Shown: positions 1-7,731, numbered from the stretch's first letter. The stretch is DNA of 64,000 nt from Actinoallomurus sp963823735 (GCA_963823735.1 CAWGMO010000001.1:1054001-1118000); one strand, 5' to 3'. Numbers and translations: made by a program. The notes: a model not told the origin generated them from the sequence alone.

Positions 1-413
1 TTCTGCGCCAGCGTGCCCCGCTCGACGAGGTCCGCCGCCGAAACCGCCACGGCCCCGGCAAGCCCGACCCACGGCCCGCCGATCACCGCACACGCCAGTA
101 CGGGCGCGGCGGCCCAGGACGCGGGCAACGTCGCCGAACCATGATCGATCTGCGCGGCGGTGTCGACCACCCGCGTCCCGAGCACGAGCAGCACGGCGAC
201 GACGACGTCGAGCCCGACGAACCAGGGCCTGCGCTTCTCCGGCCGCGCGTACGCCACCATCGCGACCACCGACCAGACGGCCATGATCGCGAGGGCGGCG
301 TACGCGCGCGCGGGGTGCGCGTAGTCGTCGTGGTCCCGCAGGACGAGGAGCGCCGCGTAGACGAGAGTCGCGAACCGGAAGACCCCGACCGCCCGCCACA
401 GCTGCTCCACCAC
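1..413 (-). CDS. MacS-family sensor histidine kinase, N-terminal part (cut by left edge)
   Basis: The minus-strand frame from a GTG at 411-413 runs open to the window edge, about 137 codons. It begins VVEQLWRAVGVFRFATLVYA, then alternates hydrophobic stretches (ALLVL, AIMAVWSVVAMVAY, VVVAVLLVLG, APVLACAVIGGPWVG). This matches the N-terminal membrane module (DUF5931) of actinobacterial MacS-type sensor kinases. The kinase core would lie to the left and is not visible. An in-frame TGA upstream limits the start to one of two adjacent GTG codons; there is no strong ribosome-binding site. In this family the module senses at the membrane and a response regulator gene usually follows. The function call rests on the N-terminal pattern only. 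Confidence 0.7.
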   Translation of the reverse strand, partial: MVEQLWRAVGVFRFATLVYAALLVLRDHDDYAHPARAYAALAIMAVWSVVAMVAYARPEKRRPWFVGLDVVVAVLLVLGTRVVDTAAQIDHGSATLPASWAAAPVLACAVIGGPWVGLAGAVAVSAADLVERGTLAQ

Positions 414-535
414 GAGAGCGACATTACGGCCTCAACCGCCGCTCTGGATGCCTGCTCACGCGGAGTGCCGAGCCTTCTCGTACGGTCGACTCGGTGCCGT
501 GCGCTGAACGGCTTGGCGTTTCCCCACGTCCCGCG

Positions 536-664
536 GTGTTCTTCGACCCCCAGAGCTTCTACGAGGGCACCCGTTGCGTGCCCGCCCAGACCGACCACCT
601 CCTGGGTACGACGCCGACCACCGTCGGCGGCGGGTACGCGGGCATCGAAGACGGTGCCTGCTGA
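536..664 (+). pseudogene. Orphan C-terminal-like coding fragment, unrecognised
   Basis: A short plus-strand frame ending at TGA 662-664 has about 90% G or C in third positions and a balanced composition (VFFDPQSFYEGTRC, later TTVGGGYAGIEDGAC). That looks like the tail of a real secreted or enzymatic protein rather than a shadow frame. There is no matching N-terminus upstream, although the frame stays open to about 430. I do not recognise the family. It could be a decayed gene or chance coding bias. Confidence 0.2.
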
Positions 665-703
665 CCCGGCCGCCTCGGGTGCCGCCTCGACCGGCGGAGG
701 ACG

Positions 704-1252
704 TCACATCAGGACGAATGAGAAATCCATCCTCGTCCTGCGGTTCAGCGGGATATCGATCTTGACTCTGCGAGCGATCTCATTGCGGCTGATGCCCAAT
801 CCATGAGCGATGAGCCGTTCGGGACGGACCGGCACGGGATCGTCGAACGTGACCGTGATGTGAAGGGGCCACGGGTCGTCGGGAACGGGTGGTGCGTGGA
901 GTTCCCAGCATCCGTCCCAGGCGAGCGCGAACCGGTTGTGCCGGGCGATCAACGGGTCGAAAAGGGTGTCCACGACGAGGGAATGTGAGTTTGCCGAATA
1001 GCCGGCCAGAAGGCCGGCGGACAGTGAGCGGACCGGGACGCGGTCGTGGACGGTGAGCTTGCCGGTCCGGCCGCAGGAAACGCAGTTGACCAGGAGCCAG
1101 ACGTCGAGAAGTTTGCCGTTGGAGTTGACGCGGAACCTGCCGTCGCCGACGGTGGCGCGGCTTTCTGGGCAGGTCACGCACCGGAGGGCGAGCAGGGGCA
1201 GGCGGGTGCGCCGCACCGCCCAGGGCAGCACGATATGAGGATGTGAAGACAT
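704..1252 (-). CDS. DUF1062 domain protein
   Basis: This 182-residue protein has the DUF1062 pattern: a CVTC pair near residue 26, the segment GRFRVNSNGKLLDVWLL, then a second pair CVSCGRTGKL. Two CxxC knuckles imply a zinc ribbon. The C-terminal half (LGISRNEIARRVKIDIPLN) is typical of the family. ATG at 1250-1252 follows a purine-rich stretch (GAGAGA). Function is unknown for the family; the N-terminal ribbon suggests metal or nucleic-acid binding. It stands alone, reading toward the left edge. Family membership is fairly certain; the role is not. Confidence 0.8.
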   Translation of the reverse strand: MSSHPHIVLPWAVRRTRLPLLALRCVTCPESRATVGDGRFRVNSNGKLLDVWLLVNCVSCGRTGKLTVHDRVPVRSLSAGLLAGYSANSHSLVVDTLFDPLIARHNRFALAWDGCWELHAPPVPDDPWPLHITVTFDDPVPVRPERLIAHGLGISRNEIARRVKIDIPLNRRTRMDFSFVLM

Positions 1253-1718
1253 GATCTCTCTGAAGACCTGACGGAGAGCACGGAAAACAGAGCCGACGGC
1301 GTGGTCGGCGACCGATGCGCAGGAAATGTCAGGTCTAAAGAGCAGGCGGCGTCATGCGCGCGAAGTCCTCACGTAGGGGTGCGAGCCCAAGCTAGGCGAC
1401 CGCCGTCCACGAGCTCCACCCATTTTCGCGACCGCCGTCGGGCGCGGCCGAGCCGGCGGCAACACCCGCCGGCCATCTCCACCAGACGTCGGACCGGCGC
1501 CCGCTCGGTGTGGTCCACCACCGTCCGCGCCGATCCCGAACCGCAGTCCAGACGGCGCGACGTGGCATTCCTGGCCGAAAACCCTCCGTGATCCGCGAAG
1601 TTCGCGCAGACTTAGGTGACTTTCCGAACAAATCCCCATGAACCTCCATCAACTCCAGGTGAACCTTGCCGGAACTACGCCCGGCAACGGTGCATCGGGC
1701 ATCGAAGGGGATCTTCCA
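1253..1718. other. 466-bp divergent intergenic region
   Basis: It lies between the divergent DUF1062 gene and the secreted repeat protein. Short frames exist on both strands but none has a recognisable product. It must hold two outward promoters, which I cannot place with confidence. Confidence 0.5.
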
Positions 1719-2801
1719 ATGCAGAAAACGCTGACCGCGGCCGGGCTGGCCGTGGTGATGCTGGGCGCCGGGGCCGTACCCGCCGTCGCCGCGAGCGCCC
1801 CAAGCTGGCGCACCTCGTACCTCAGCAAGGACACCGGCTACGACGACTTCTATCTCGACTCCGTCGCCGCCGTCGGCAAGAAAGACGCCTGGGCCGTCGG
1901 GTCGAAGCAGAAGGGGGCGGGAGCGAGCGGCGCGGTTCTGCACTGGAACGGCGCGAAGTGGAGCGCGGTCACGATTCCCGGCAGTACGGGATCCTTCCAG
2001 GCCGTCGGCGGCTCGTCGCCGACCAACGTCTGGGTCATGGGCGACACCGCCCACGGCGTCAGCGCCGCGTGGCACTGGAACGGGAAATCCTGGACCTCCG
2101 TCACCACCAACTTCCGCGCCGGCGGCGTCGCGGTCCTGAGCACGACCGACGCCTGGGCCGTCGGGGGCGACGAGTCCGGCAAGGGCCAGAGCCTGCACTG
2201 GGACGGCAAGAAATGGCACATGGTGCCGATGCCGTTCACCGCTTTCAGGGTCAGCGCCGTTTCCAAGAACGACGTGTGGGCGGTCGGCGAGAACCCGAAC
2301 AACCAGCCGTACGCCGCACACTGGAACGGCACGAAGTGGACGGCCGTGACGCTGCCCAAGGTGACCGTGCCCAAGGGCGACAGCGGCTTCGCCTACCTCG
2401 CCGACGTCACCGCGATATCGAAGAACAACGTGTGGGCGGCCGGCCGCTTCTACTACATCCAGCCAGGGAAACCCGGTCACAACCGGACCGTCCTCATGCA
2501 CTGGAACGGCAAGAAGTGGAGCCTCGCCATCGGTACGCACGGGACCTTCGCCCTGAGCGTCACCTCTGACGGCGCCGGCGGCGTCTGGTGGACGACCTTC
2601 TACAACTCATACGTCCACCGGACGAAGAGCGGCCAGGCCACGGTCTACGCGGAGCCGAAGCCGTACGGCCGAAACGGCATCGACATCCGTGACATCGACG
2701 GCGTACCCGGAGGAGCCGGAAAGGTCCTCGCGGTCGGCCAGGTCGCGCCCGCCACCGGCGACCAGTCCTGGGACGCCATCGCCCAGCAGTACGGCAACTG
2801 A
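1719..2801 (+). CDS. Secreted tryptophan-rich repeat protein, probable beta-propeller
   Basis: 360 residues from ATG 1719, eight bases after a GAAGGGG ribosome-binding site; a longer upstream start (1638) lacks one. The N-terminus is a signal peptide (MQKTL, hydrophobic core, cleavage near AVAASA). The mature part alternates two motifs at least five times: a D/N-x-W-A-V-G type strand (DAWAVG, NVWVMG, DVWAVG, NVWAAG) and an HWNG-x-x-W turn (HWNGAKW, HWNGKSW, HWDGKKW, HWNGTKW, HWNGKKW). This periodicity fits a beta-propeller related to BNR or kelch-like secreted proteins of actinomycetes. There is no catalytic signature; a binding or surface role is inferred. Confidence 0.75.
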   Translation: MQKTLTAAGLAVVMLGAGAVPAVAASAPSWRTSYLSKDTGYDDFYLDSVAAVGKKDAWAVGSKQKGAGASGAVLHWNGAKWSAVTIPGSTGSFQAVGGSSPTNVWVMGDTAHGVSAAWHWNGKSWTSVTTNFRAGGVAVLSTTDAWAVGGDESGKGQSLHWDGKKWHMVPMPFTAFRVSAVSKNDVWAVGENPNNQPYAAHWNGTKWTAVTLPKVTVPKGDSGFAYLADVTAISKNNVWAAGRFYYIQPGKPGHNRTVLMHWNGKKWSLAIGTHGTFALSVTSDGAGGVWWTTFYNSYVHRTKSGQATVYAEPKPYGRNGIDIRDIDGVPGGAGKVLAVGQVAPATGDQSWDAIAQQYGN

Positions 2802-2850
2802 GAACATGCGGCGGGTGCCCCCGGGCACCCGCCGTACGTAGGTAACGGGC

Positions 2851-2997
2851 CTAACCGAACCCGCACGGATCCCCCATGGCAGTCGTGATGTCGGAGCCCG
2901 GGTAGTCGTGGTACTCAGAGGCGATCATGGTCGCCCCAACCACGAACGGTGCGCTACCACCCACAGCGATCGTCACGGCCTTCGCCGTAGCTCCCAT
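2851..2997 (-). CDS. Small hypothetical membrane-type protein
   Basis: A 48-residue frame (MGATAKAVTIAVGG, later FVVGATMIASEY) with one hydrophobic segment and an acidic C-terminus ending CGFG. ATG at 2995-2997 follows ACAGGAGA, but the spacing is only one or two bases; a GTG at 3057 would add 20 residues. No homologue comes to mind. It occupies the gap between the secreted repeat protein and the hydrolase pseudogene and could be spurious. Confidence 0.3.
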   Translation of the reverse strand: MGATAKAVTIAVGGSAPFVVGATMIASEYHDYPGSDITTAMGDPCGFG

Positions 2998-3117
2998 TCT
3001 CCTGTCAGCCTGGTCCTCGAAGGTGACCGGGTCGGCGACGCGGCCGGGACAGAACACCGTCTGCCAGCGGCGAACACCGGCCCGACCGGGCTCGACGGGT
3101 CACTACAGTCCAGTCTC

Positions 3118-3844
3118 ATGACGACGGTCACAACACGCACGATCGAATACCCGGCCGACGACCTGACGATGATCGGACACCTCGCGCTCCCCGCCGGCGT
3201 CGACCGCCGGCCCGCGGTCCTGATCGGGCCCGAGGGGCTGGGGCTCAGCGACGTCGAGCGCCACCGGGCCGACGCCCTGGCCGAGCTGGGATACGTGGCG
3301 CTGGCCTTCGACATCCACGGCGGGCGCTATTTGGGCGACCCCGAGGAGATGCTGGCCCGTTGCATGCCGCTACTCGCCGACCCCGACCGGATGCGGGGCA
3401 TCGGCCACGCGGCGCTCGACGTGCTGCGCGCCGAACCGCGGGCCGACCCCGACCGGATCGCCGCTATCGGCTACGGCACCGGGGGCGCGATCGCACTGGA
3501 ACTCGGGCGCGACGGCGTCGACCTGCGCGCGATCGGAACGATCAACGCAGTGACCACGGGCCGACCGGGCGAGGCGGCAGCGCATTCGCTGCCCGGTGTG
3601 GGCCGGGGTCGGGTCCGAAGACCCGATCATGCCGCCCGCGCAGCGGGACGCGTTCACCGCCGAGATGCAGGCCGCAGGCGTCGACTGGCGCCTCGTGGTC
3701 TACGGCGGAGCCCTGCACGCCTTCCACCACCCACCGGTCGACCACGCCGTGGTCCCCGGCGTCGGCCACCACCCACGGCACGCGCAACGGGCCTGGCGCG
3801 ACATCGTCGACCTGCTCGCCGAGTGCCTGCCCGTAACGGAGTGA
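3118..3844 (+). pseudogene. Dienelactone hydrolase family protein, frameshifted
   Basis: The reading from ATG 3118 starts MTTVTTRTIEYPADD and shows a dienelactone-hydrolase fold: LIGPEGLGLSD, AFDIHGGRYLG, and a nucleophile elbow region IGYGTGGAIALEL in which the usual Cys/Ser position is Thr. Near 3575 the homology jumps to another frame, continuing IRCPVWAGVGSEDPIMPP and ending with the HHPRHAQRAWRDIVDLLAE tail at 3844. The parts together have the family's normal length, so one base has been lost or gained near GGCGGCAGCGCATT. It is either a recent pseudogene or a sequence error; both elbow and frame argue against activity. Confidence 0.75.
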
Positions 3845-3966
3845 TCTGAGGTGATCGGCCTGTCGTGGAGTTCCGTCGTCTGAGAAGACGCTCACGGCGC
3901 TCAAGCAGCCCGGCGAGCAGCTCGATTCGTAGGTGTTGCTGTACTTCGCTGCCGTACGGCATAGAA

Positions 3967-3999
3967 AAGGGCCGCTTGCAATGATCGCAAGCGGCCCTT
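3967..3999 (-). terminator. Rho-independent terminator, originally of tRNA-Pro
   Basis: A perfect 13-bp stem (AAGGGCCGCTTGC and its complement) closes a 7-nt loop. Read on the minus strand it is followed by TTCTAT. It sits just beyond the truncated tRNA copy at 4007-4049, so it is probably the ancestral terminator of tRNA-Pro, now 3.7 kb away from the intact gene. Confidence 0.75.
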
Positions 4000-4006
4000 G
4001 ACCTGT

Positions 4007-4049
4007 GTCGGGGTGGCGGGATTCGAACCCACGACCTCTTCGTCCCGAA
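4007..4049. repeat. Left attachment repeat (partial tRNA-Pro copy)
   Basis: 43 bases identical to 7750-7792, covering the T arm, variable region and anticodon arm side of tRNA-Pro on the minus strand. The match stops where the integrated sequence begins (GCAATTTC instead of CGAAGCGC). It is the displaced 3' end of the target tRNA. Confidence 0.9.
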
Positions 4050-4326
4050 GCAATTTCAGTGCGTCGATCTAGGTCTGACTGAGTCGAACGGGGCACCTCT
4101 CACCTGCACCAACGCCCTTGAGGTGTCGCGGTGGGCCGAGTGGAGTCGGAAGGCGTTGGCTCCCCTGATTGGCTCCCCGCGGCTCCCCTTTGGGTGGGGG
4201 AGGAGCCCGCATGGCTATCGAGATCCACATAGAGCCGTTGACGGCCAGGTTCGCGTCTACCGGCACCGGTCGAGTCATCCGCAGCGATGGTCGACGGCCC
4301 GCCGGCATCGGTCGCTCGTACGTACC
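4050..4326. other. Element left arm, no recognisable gene
   Basis: Between the left attachment repeat and the ATPase fragment I see no convincing coding sequence. It carries the three GGCTCCCC repeats listed separately. Confidence 0.5.
4156..4188 (+). repeat. Candidate integrase arm-type sites, left
   Basis: Three near-identical decamers, TTGGCTCCCC (4156), TTGGCTCCCC (4169) and GCGGCTCCCC (4179). The same motif occurs twice near the right end at 7659-7680 and I did not notice it elsewhere in the element. Clustered short repeats near both att sites are typical of tyrosine-integrase arm binding. The role is inferred. Confidence 0.5.
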
Positions 4327-4578
4327 GACGCCCCCGCGCTGGCCACGGCCCACACCGGCATCGCCATGGGCCGCGCCGGATCCGACCTCGCGCTGGAGAC
4401 CGCCGACGCCGTCGTGGTCCTGGCCGGGCACCTGCCGTTACCGCTGGGAGTCGCCGGCCACGAAGGCTCCACCATCATCGTCGGACTCAACGGCCTGCGC
4501 CTGCTGGCCGACACCGCCTGGAAACGAGCCCGACCCCAGACGGGGCCGTGGTCATATACGGCCGAGAATTCCCGCTAA
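4327..4578 (+). pseudogene. Heavy-metal P-type ATPase remnant with internal deletion
   Basis: The frame reads TDAPALATAHTGIAMGRAGS, then LALETADAVVV, and jumps directly to LPLPLGVAGHEGSTIIVG and NGLRLLADTAWKRA. In intact metal-translocating P1B ATPases the first block is the hinge of the P domain and the last is the extreme C-terminus, separated by two membrane helices. Those helices are missing here although the frame is kept. Everything upstream (membrane domain, phosphorylation site) is gone. The frame ends inside the left inverted repeat at 4551. A clear non-functional relic. Confidence 0.8.
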
Positions 4579-4582
4579 GGAC
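4551..4582 (+). repeat. Left terminal inverted repeat (32 bp)
   Basis: Begins GTCATATACGGCCGAG and ends CGCTAAGGAC. It matches the reverse complement of 5922-5953 at 31 of 32 positions. Confidence 0.85.
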
Positions 4583-4660
4583 GTGTGACACGGGTCCAGC
4601 TACTGGTCCGGCGTCTTCGTGGTGATGGAGCATGGGCGGTGAGCACTGGCCGGGGAGTCG

Positions 4661-5101
4661 TCAGCGGGCGGTGCCTTTATCTTGCGGGCGTGTGGTGCCG
4701 GCCAGGCGGAGGATCGCGGCGAGGCCGTCGGTGGTTCCGGGCCAATGGCGTTCGATGGTTTGGGGTCCGGCGTGGCGGATGACCGAGCGCAGCGCGAGGG
4801 CGACGATGATGGCATCGTCGGCGTAGCCGATGATCGGGATGAAGTCGGGGACCAGGTCGATCGGGATGAGCAGGTAGGCCGTTAGCAGCCACAGCCGGAT
4901 CCGTACACCGCGGGGCAGGGTGGGATCGGTGGCGAGGCGTTTGAGGAGGCGGACCAGGTCGGGCAGCATGCGCAGGGCCTCGCGCAGCGCGACCAGGTCG
5001 AAGCGGCCCTTGGTGGCCCATAGCGCGGCGATCACGGCGAGCCACAACACCACGAGCCCGGCGGCGATCCCGATCCCGATCTCCCACACCATGTTGGTCA
5101 C
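4661..5101 (-). CDS. YkvA/DUF1232 family membrane protein
   Basis: 146 residues. After a hydrophobic N-terminal helix (GLVVLWLAVIAALWA) comes a basic linker and the DUF1232 core LLTAYLLIPIDLVPDFIPII with the following YADDAIIVALALRSVIRH, a very clear family signature. GTG at 5099-5101 has GGAGGA eight bases upstream. It lies 17 bp downstream of the CDF-like gene on the same strand, so the two are probably co-transcribed. The function of DUF1232 proteins is not established; the pairing with a cation transporter suggests a membrane or ion-related role, which is inference. Confidence 0.85.
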   Translation of the reverse strand: MTNMVWEIGIGIAAGLVVLWLAVIAALWATKGRFDLVALREALRMLPDLVRLLKRLATDPTLPRGVRIRLWLLTAYLLIPIDLVPDFIPIIGYADDAIIVALALRSVIRHAGPQTIERHWPGTTDGLAAILRLAGTTRPQDKGTAR

Positions 5102-5118
5102 CTTGATGTCCTCCCGGT

Positions 5119-5727
5119 TCAGTGAGGGCCGGTGAGGATGGCGCGGGCCTCACGGGTGGCGTAGAAGACCAGGACGTAGCCGGCGATGGGATCGGCCTGC
5201 CAGAGGCCGGCGGCGGCGTTGAGGACGAGACCGGTCATGACGGCGGCGGCGAGGATCGCGTCGATGAGCGTGATGCGGCCCTCGGCGGAAAGGACCGGGT
5301 TGCCCAGGGCGGCGCCGGTGCGGACCTTGCCGTAGGCCAGGGCGGACATAACGGCGGCGGTGATGGCGGTCCAGGCGATCCCGCCCAGGCTGTGCGCGGC
5401 GTGGTGCCCGCAGGCCAGGGCCCAGGTGGATTGGATGAGCAGGTACGCCGCCAGGGCGATGAACGCGTAGGCGATCAGGCGCAGGGCGCGGCGCCGGCGT
5501 TGCTCACCGGTGCCGGACAGTTCCCACACCACCACTGCTGAGGCGCCGATCTCGATGGCGGAGTCCAACCCGAACCCGGCGAGTGCCACCGACCGGGCGG
5601 CGATGGCGATGACGGCGAGGATCACCACGCCGATCACGTTCCAGCCGAGCGTGGCGTACTCCAGCGCGAAGCCGCGCCGCAGCAGGCGGGTTCGCTCGGC
5701 GGGGGCCAGCACAGGTGGCGCGTTCAT
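5119..5727 (-). CDS. Cation-diffusion-facilitator-like membrane protein
   Basis: 202 residues, six predicted membrane segments, for example VIGVVILAVIAIAARSVAL and AAYLLIQSTWALACGH. The segment GFGLDSAIEIGASAVVVWEL matches the D-x-x-x-E/D metal-site helix of CDF (cation efflux) proteins. The cytoplasmic C-terminal domain of canonical CDF transporters is absent, so this is a membrane-domain-only form. ATG at 5727. It is the first gene of the small minus-strand pair with the DUF1232 gene and is cargo of the inverted-repeat unit. The substrate cannot be read from sequence. Confidence 0.75.
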   Translation of the reverse strand: MNAPPVLAPAERTRLLRRGFALEYATLGWNVIGVVILAVIAIAARSVALAGFGLDSAIEIGASAVVVWELSGTGEQRRRRALRLIAYAFIALAAYLLIQSTWALACGHHAAHSLGGIAWTAITAAVMSALAYGKVRTGAALGNPVLSAEGRITLIDAILAAAVMTGLVLNAAAGLWQADPIAGYVLVFYATREARAILTGPH

Positions 5728-5756
5728 GAGCGGCAGTCTGCCAGCAGACCGGGTGG

Positions 5757-5903
5757 TCAGCGGGTGCGGCGGCGGGCGGCCGGGTCGTGTTCGGCGGTGA
5801 CGCGTGCGGAGGTTTCTTCGCCGAGGCGGACGTAGTGCCCGAGGCTGGCCAGGTGCTGGTGGCGAACTAAAACCGAATCACCCGGCGCCGACACCCAAGC
5901 CAC
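5757..5903 (-). pseudogene. Recombinase-like C-terminal fragment or small ORF
   Basis: A 48-codon frame from GTG 5903, the second half reading RHQHLASLGHYVRLGEETSA and ending AEHDPAARRRTR. The spacing H-x(9)-Y followed by VRLG resembles the C-terminal box of XerC-like tyrosine recombinases. It ends 30 bp before the CDF-like gene and begins 19 bp from the right inverted repeat. Upstream sequence with the other catalytic residues is missing. It could instead be a small unannotated leader gene. Confidence 0.35.
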
Positions 5904-5921
5904 TCACTGGCCTGCAGCTCA

Positions 5922-5953
5922 GTCCTTAGCGGGAATTCTCGGCCATATATGAC
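5922..5953 (-). repeat. Right terminal inverted repeat (32 bp)
   Basis: Plus strand begins GTCCTTAGCGGGAATTC and ends CATATATGAC; the single mismatch to the left copy is in the ATAT(A/T) stretch. Outside it the decamer match to the Tn3-like outer end is lost. An 8-bp CAACTGAT is directly repeated just beyond (5952 and 5968 region). Confidence 0.85.
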
Positions 5954-6024
5954 AACTGATCGCTATTGCAACTGATGGAATTAGCGGTCATCCGACACAT
6001 CTGCTTGGCGTTGGCGGAGGCTCG

Positions 6025-6380
6025 TCAGAGTGCGGAGCCTGTTTCGCGTTCGGCGAGGTATTCGTCGAGCAGGTCGAACAGGACGTCGATGACGAGCTTT
6101 TCCTGCCTTGAGGAAGGTCCCAGTGGTCCCAGCCGTCTGGGAGGGCGATGTGGCGCACGTGTCCTGGCCAGGCATGATTGCAGTCCTGGCCGCGGCGGGC
6201 GATGAGCCAGTCCGTCCATCCCCGCAGGCCAGGTCCGCCATGGCGCATGGCGTGCTGGTCGTAGCCGGTCAGTAGCGCTTCCAGGCCCGTCAGCCGGCCG
6301 CCGAAGACGAACATTCCCGGCCGGCGTCTGATATTGGCGAAGTACTCGCGCTCGCTCATCTCGGCCAGGCTCTTGGTCAC
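6025..6380 (-). pseudogene. Hypothetical protein, frameshifted near its end
   Basis: From GTG 6378-6380 the protein reads MTKSLAEMSEREYFANIRRR, PGMFVFGGRLTGLEALLTGY and GWTDWLIARRGQ, a well-formed soluble protein. About 95 residues in, near 6110, the natural continuation moves to another frame (EKLVIDVLFDLLDEYLAE, ending TGSAL at 6025). The breakpoint falls in an AGGAAAAG run, a likely slippage site. I do not know the family. It lies in the element between the inverted-repeat unit and the integrase, on the opposite strand to the integrase. Confidence 0.55.
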
Positions 6381-6451
6381 GGCTCATGCTCTCACCTGTG
6401 CACTTGCCATGACGATTACTTCTGATGAAGGATTCTTCCTTCTGATGTAAT

Positions 6452-7654
6452 CGGTTGGAGGGTGGCGGAACCAGCAGCTCGCCCGCAACCTGGCGTTCTC
6501 CACGATCGAGGGTCGGGAGAACGCGGTGAAGGCGTTCACTCGGCACGCGGACGCGTTCCCCTGGAACTGGGCGCCGCAGATGGTGGACGAGTGGCTGGCT
6601 GACCTGCGAGCTGTTCGGCATCTGCGGCAGTCGACGTTGCGTAACTACGCCGAGGCCATCCGTTCGTTCTGTGCCTTCCTCACCGATCCAGCCTATGGCT
6701 GGGCCGGCGAATGCGAGCGGCGGTTCGGCACCCACCCGATCCAGGTCTGCCATGAGTGGAACACCGCCGTCCACCTGCAAGAAAGCGAAGCCGACCCGGC
6801 CAAGCGGGCGTTCACCCGCGATGAGTTGCAAGCCTTCTTCGATCACGCCGACGACCAGATCCACCGGGTCCGTGGGGCGGGCCGCAAGGGCTGGCTCCCG
6901 GCGTTCCGCGACGCGACCCTGTTCAAGACCGCCTACGCCTACGGGCTGCGCCGGCGCGAGACCCGGATGCTCGACCTGGTCGACTTCAGCCGCAACCCGC
7001 ACGCTCGCCAGTTCGGCGACTTCGGCATCTGCTACGTCCGCTGGGGCAAGGCGATGAAGGGCTCACCGCCAAAACGCCGCAGCGTCCTGACGGTCGGCCC
7101 ACGCGACGGCGTTGGCGGGATGGACTGGATCGTCGACATCCTCCAGCAGTGGGTACCGTGGCCCGCCCCGGGGTCGCCCGCGCCGATTCGCCAGCGCTCT
7201 GGCCTTCCGAGCGCAGCCCCCGGATCGGGTTCTCGCAGATGAACGCCCGCTTCGCCGCCGGACTCTGGAGCTTCCAGACGAAGCCGTCGACACCCTGCGA
7301 GAGCACCACCGACGTCAGGCGGAAGAGCGCCTGGCGGCCGGTGAGCTGTGGCAGGACGACCAGCTCGTCTTCTGCTCGCCGACCGGCACGCGGCTCGATG
7401 CCGCGAACGTCCGGCGAGCGTTCCGGCTGATCACGAAGAAGGCCGGCATCGGAGAGGAGTGGACACCCCGCGAGCTACGTCACTCGTTCGTCAGCATCAT
7501 GAGTGACAGCGGCGTCTCCATCGAGACCATCGCCGATCTCTGCGGCCACGCGGGGACGGCGGTGACCGAGGAGGTCTATCGGCATCAGCTCAAGCCGGTG
7601 ATCACCAAGGGTGCCGAGACCATGAACACCATCTTCAAGAAGCAAACCGCTTAG
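6452..7654 (+). pseudogene. Mosaic tyrosine recombinase (two integrase families joined), inactive
   Basis: Three frames are needed to read it. Module 1 (6452 to about 7150) lacks its start and contains FPWNWAPQMVDEWLADLRAV, an SAM-like core-binding domain, then AYGLRRRETRML with the first catalytic Arg. After a frameshift the same family continues LWPSERSPRIGFSQMNARFAA (about 7190-7257). It then joins at about 7258 to the C-terminal half of a pSAM2-type integrase: LPDEAVDTLREH, WTPRELRHSFVS (Arg), CGHAGTAVTEEVYRH (His and Tyr box), stop 7654. No single frame spans the catalytic set. It ends 96 bp from the right att repeat, the usual int-att layout. Confidence 0.8.
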
Positions 7655-7658
7655 TGAG

Positions 7659-7680
7659 CTGGCTCCCCGTTTGGCTCCCG
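7659..7680 (+). repeat. Candidate integrase arm-type sites, right
   Basis: CTGGCTCCCC (7659) and TTGGCTCCCG (7671), the same decamer family as at 4156-4188, placed between the integrase stop and the right att repeat. Confidence 0.45.
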
Positions 7681-7699
7681 AAGGCCATACAAGATCGAA

Positions 7700-7731
7700 A
7701 TGGGGCTCCGGAGCGAACTCCGAAACCCCAT
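7700..7731 (-). terminator. Hairpin between integrase and att repeat
   Basis: ATGGGG...CCCCAT and CGGAG...CTCCG pair around a CGAA loop. On the minus strand TTTCGATCTT follows. It now lies just downstream of tRNA-Pro and may replace the displaced original terminator at 3967. Confidence 0.55.

Larger units (their letters stand above)
4551..5953. mobile_element. Inverted-repeat-bounded unit, Tn3-like non-autonomous element
   Basis: Two 32-bp sequences, 4551-4582 and 5922-5953, are inverted copies with one mismatch. They enclose 1.34 kb with the YkvA-like and CDF-like genes and no transposase. Extending the left copy outward to 4542 gives a 38-bp sequence that begins GGGG and ends CTAAG, the layout of Tn3-family terminal repeats; the right copy has lost the outer bases. 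I infer a Tn3-derived passenger unit mobilised in trans. No clear 5-bp target duplication is visible. Confidence 0.6.

Noticed and set aside
1392..2540. 382-codon minus-strand frame
   Set aside because: Antisense to the secreted repeat protein; repeated VGRA-type strings come from the other strand's repeats.
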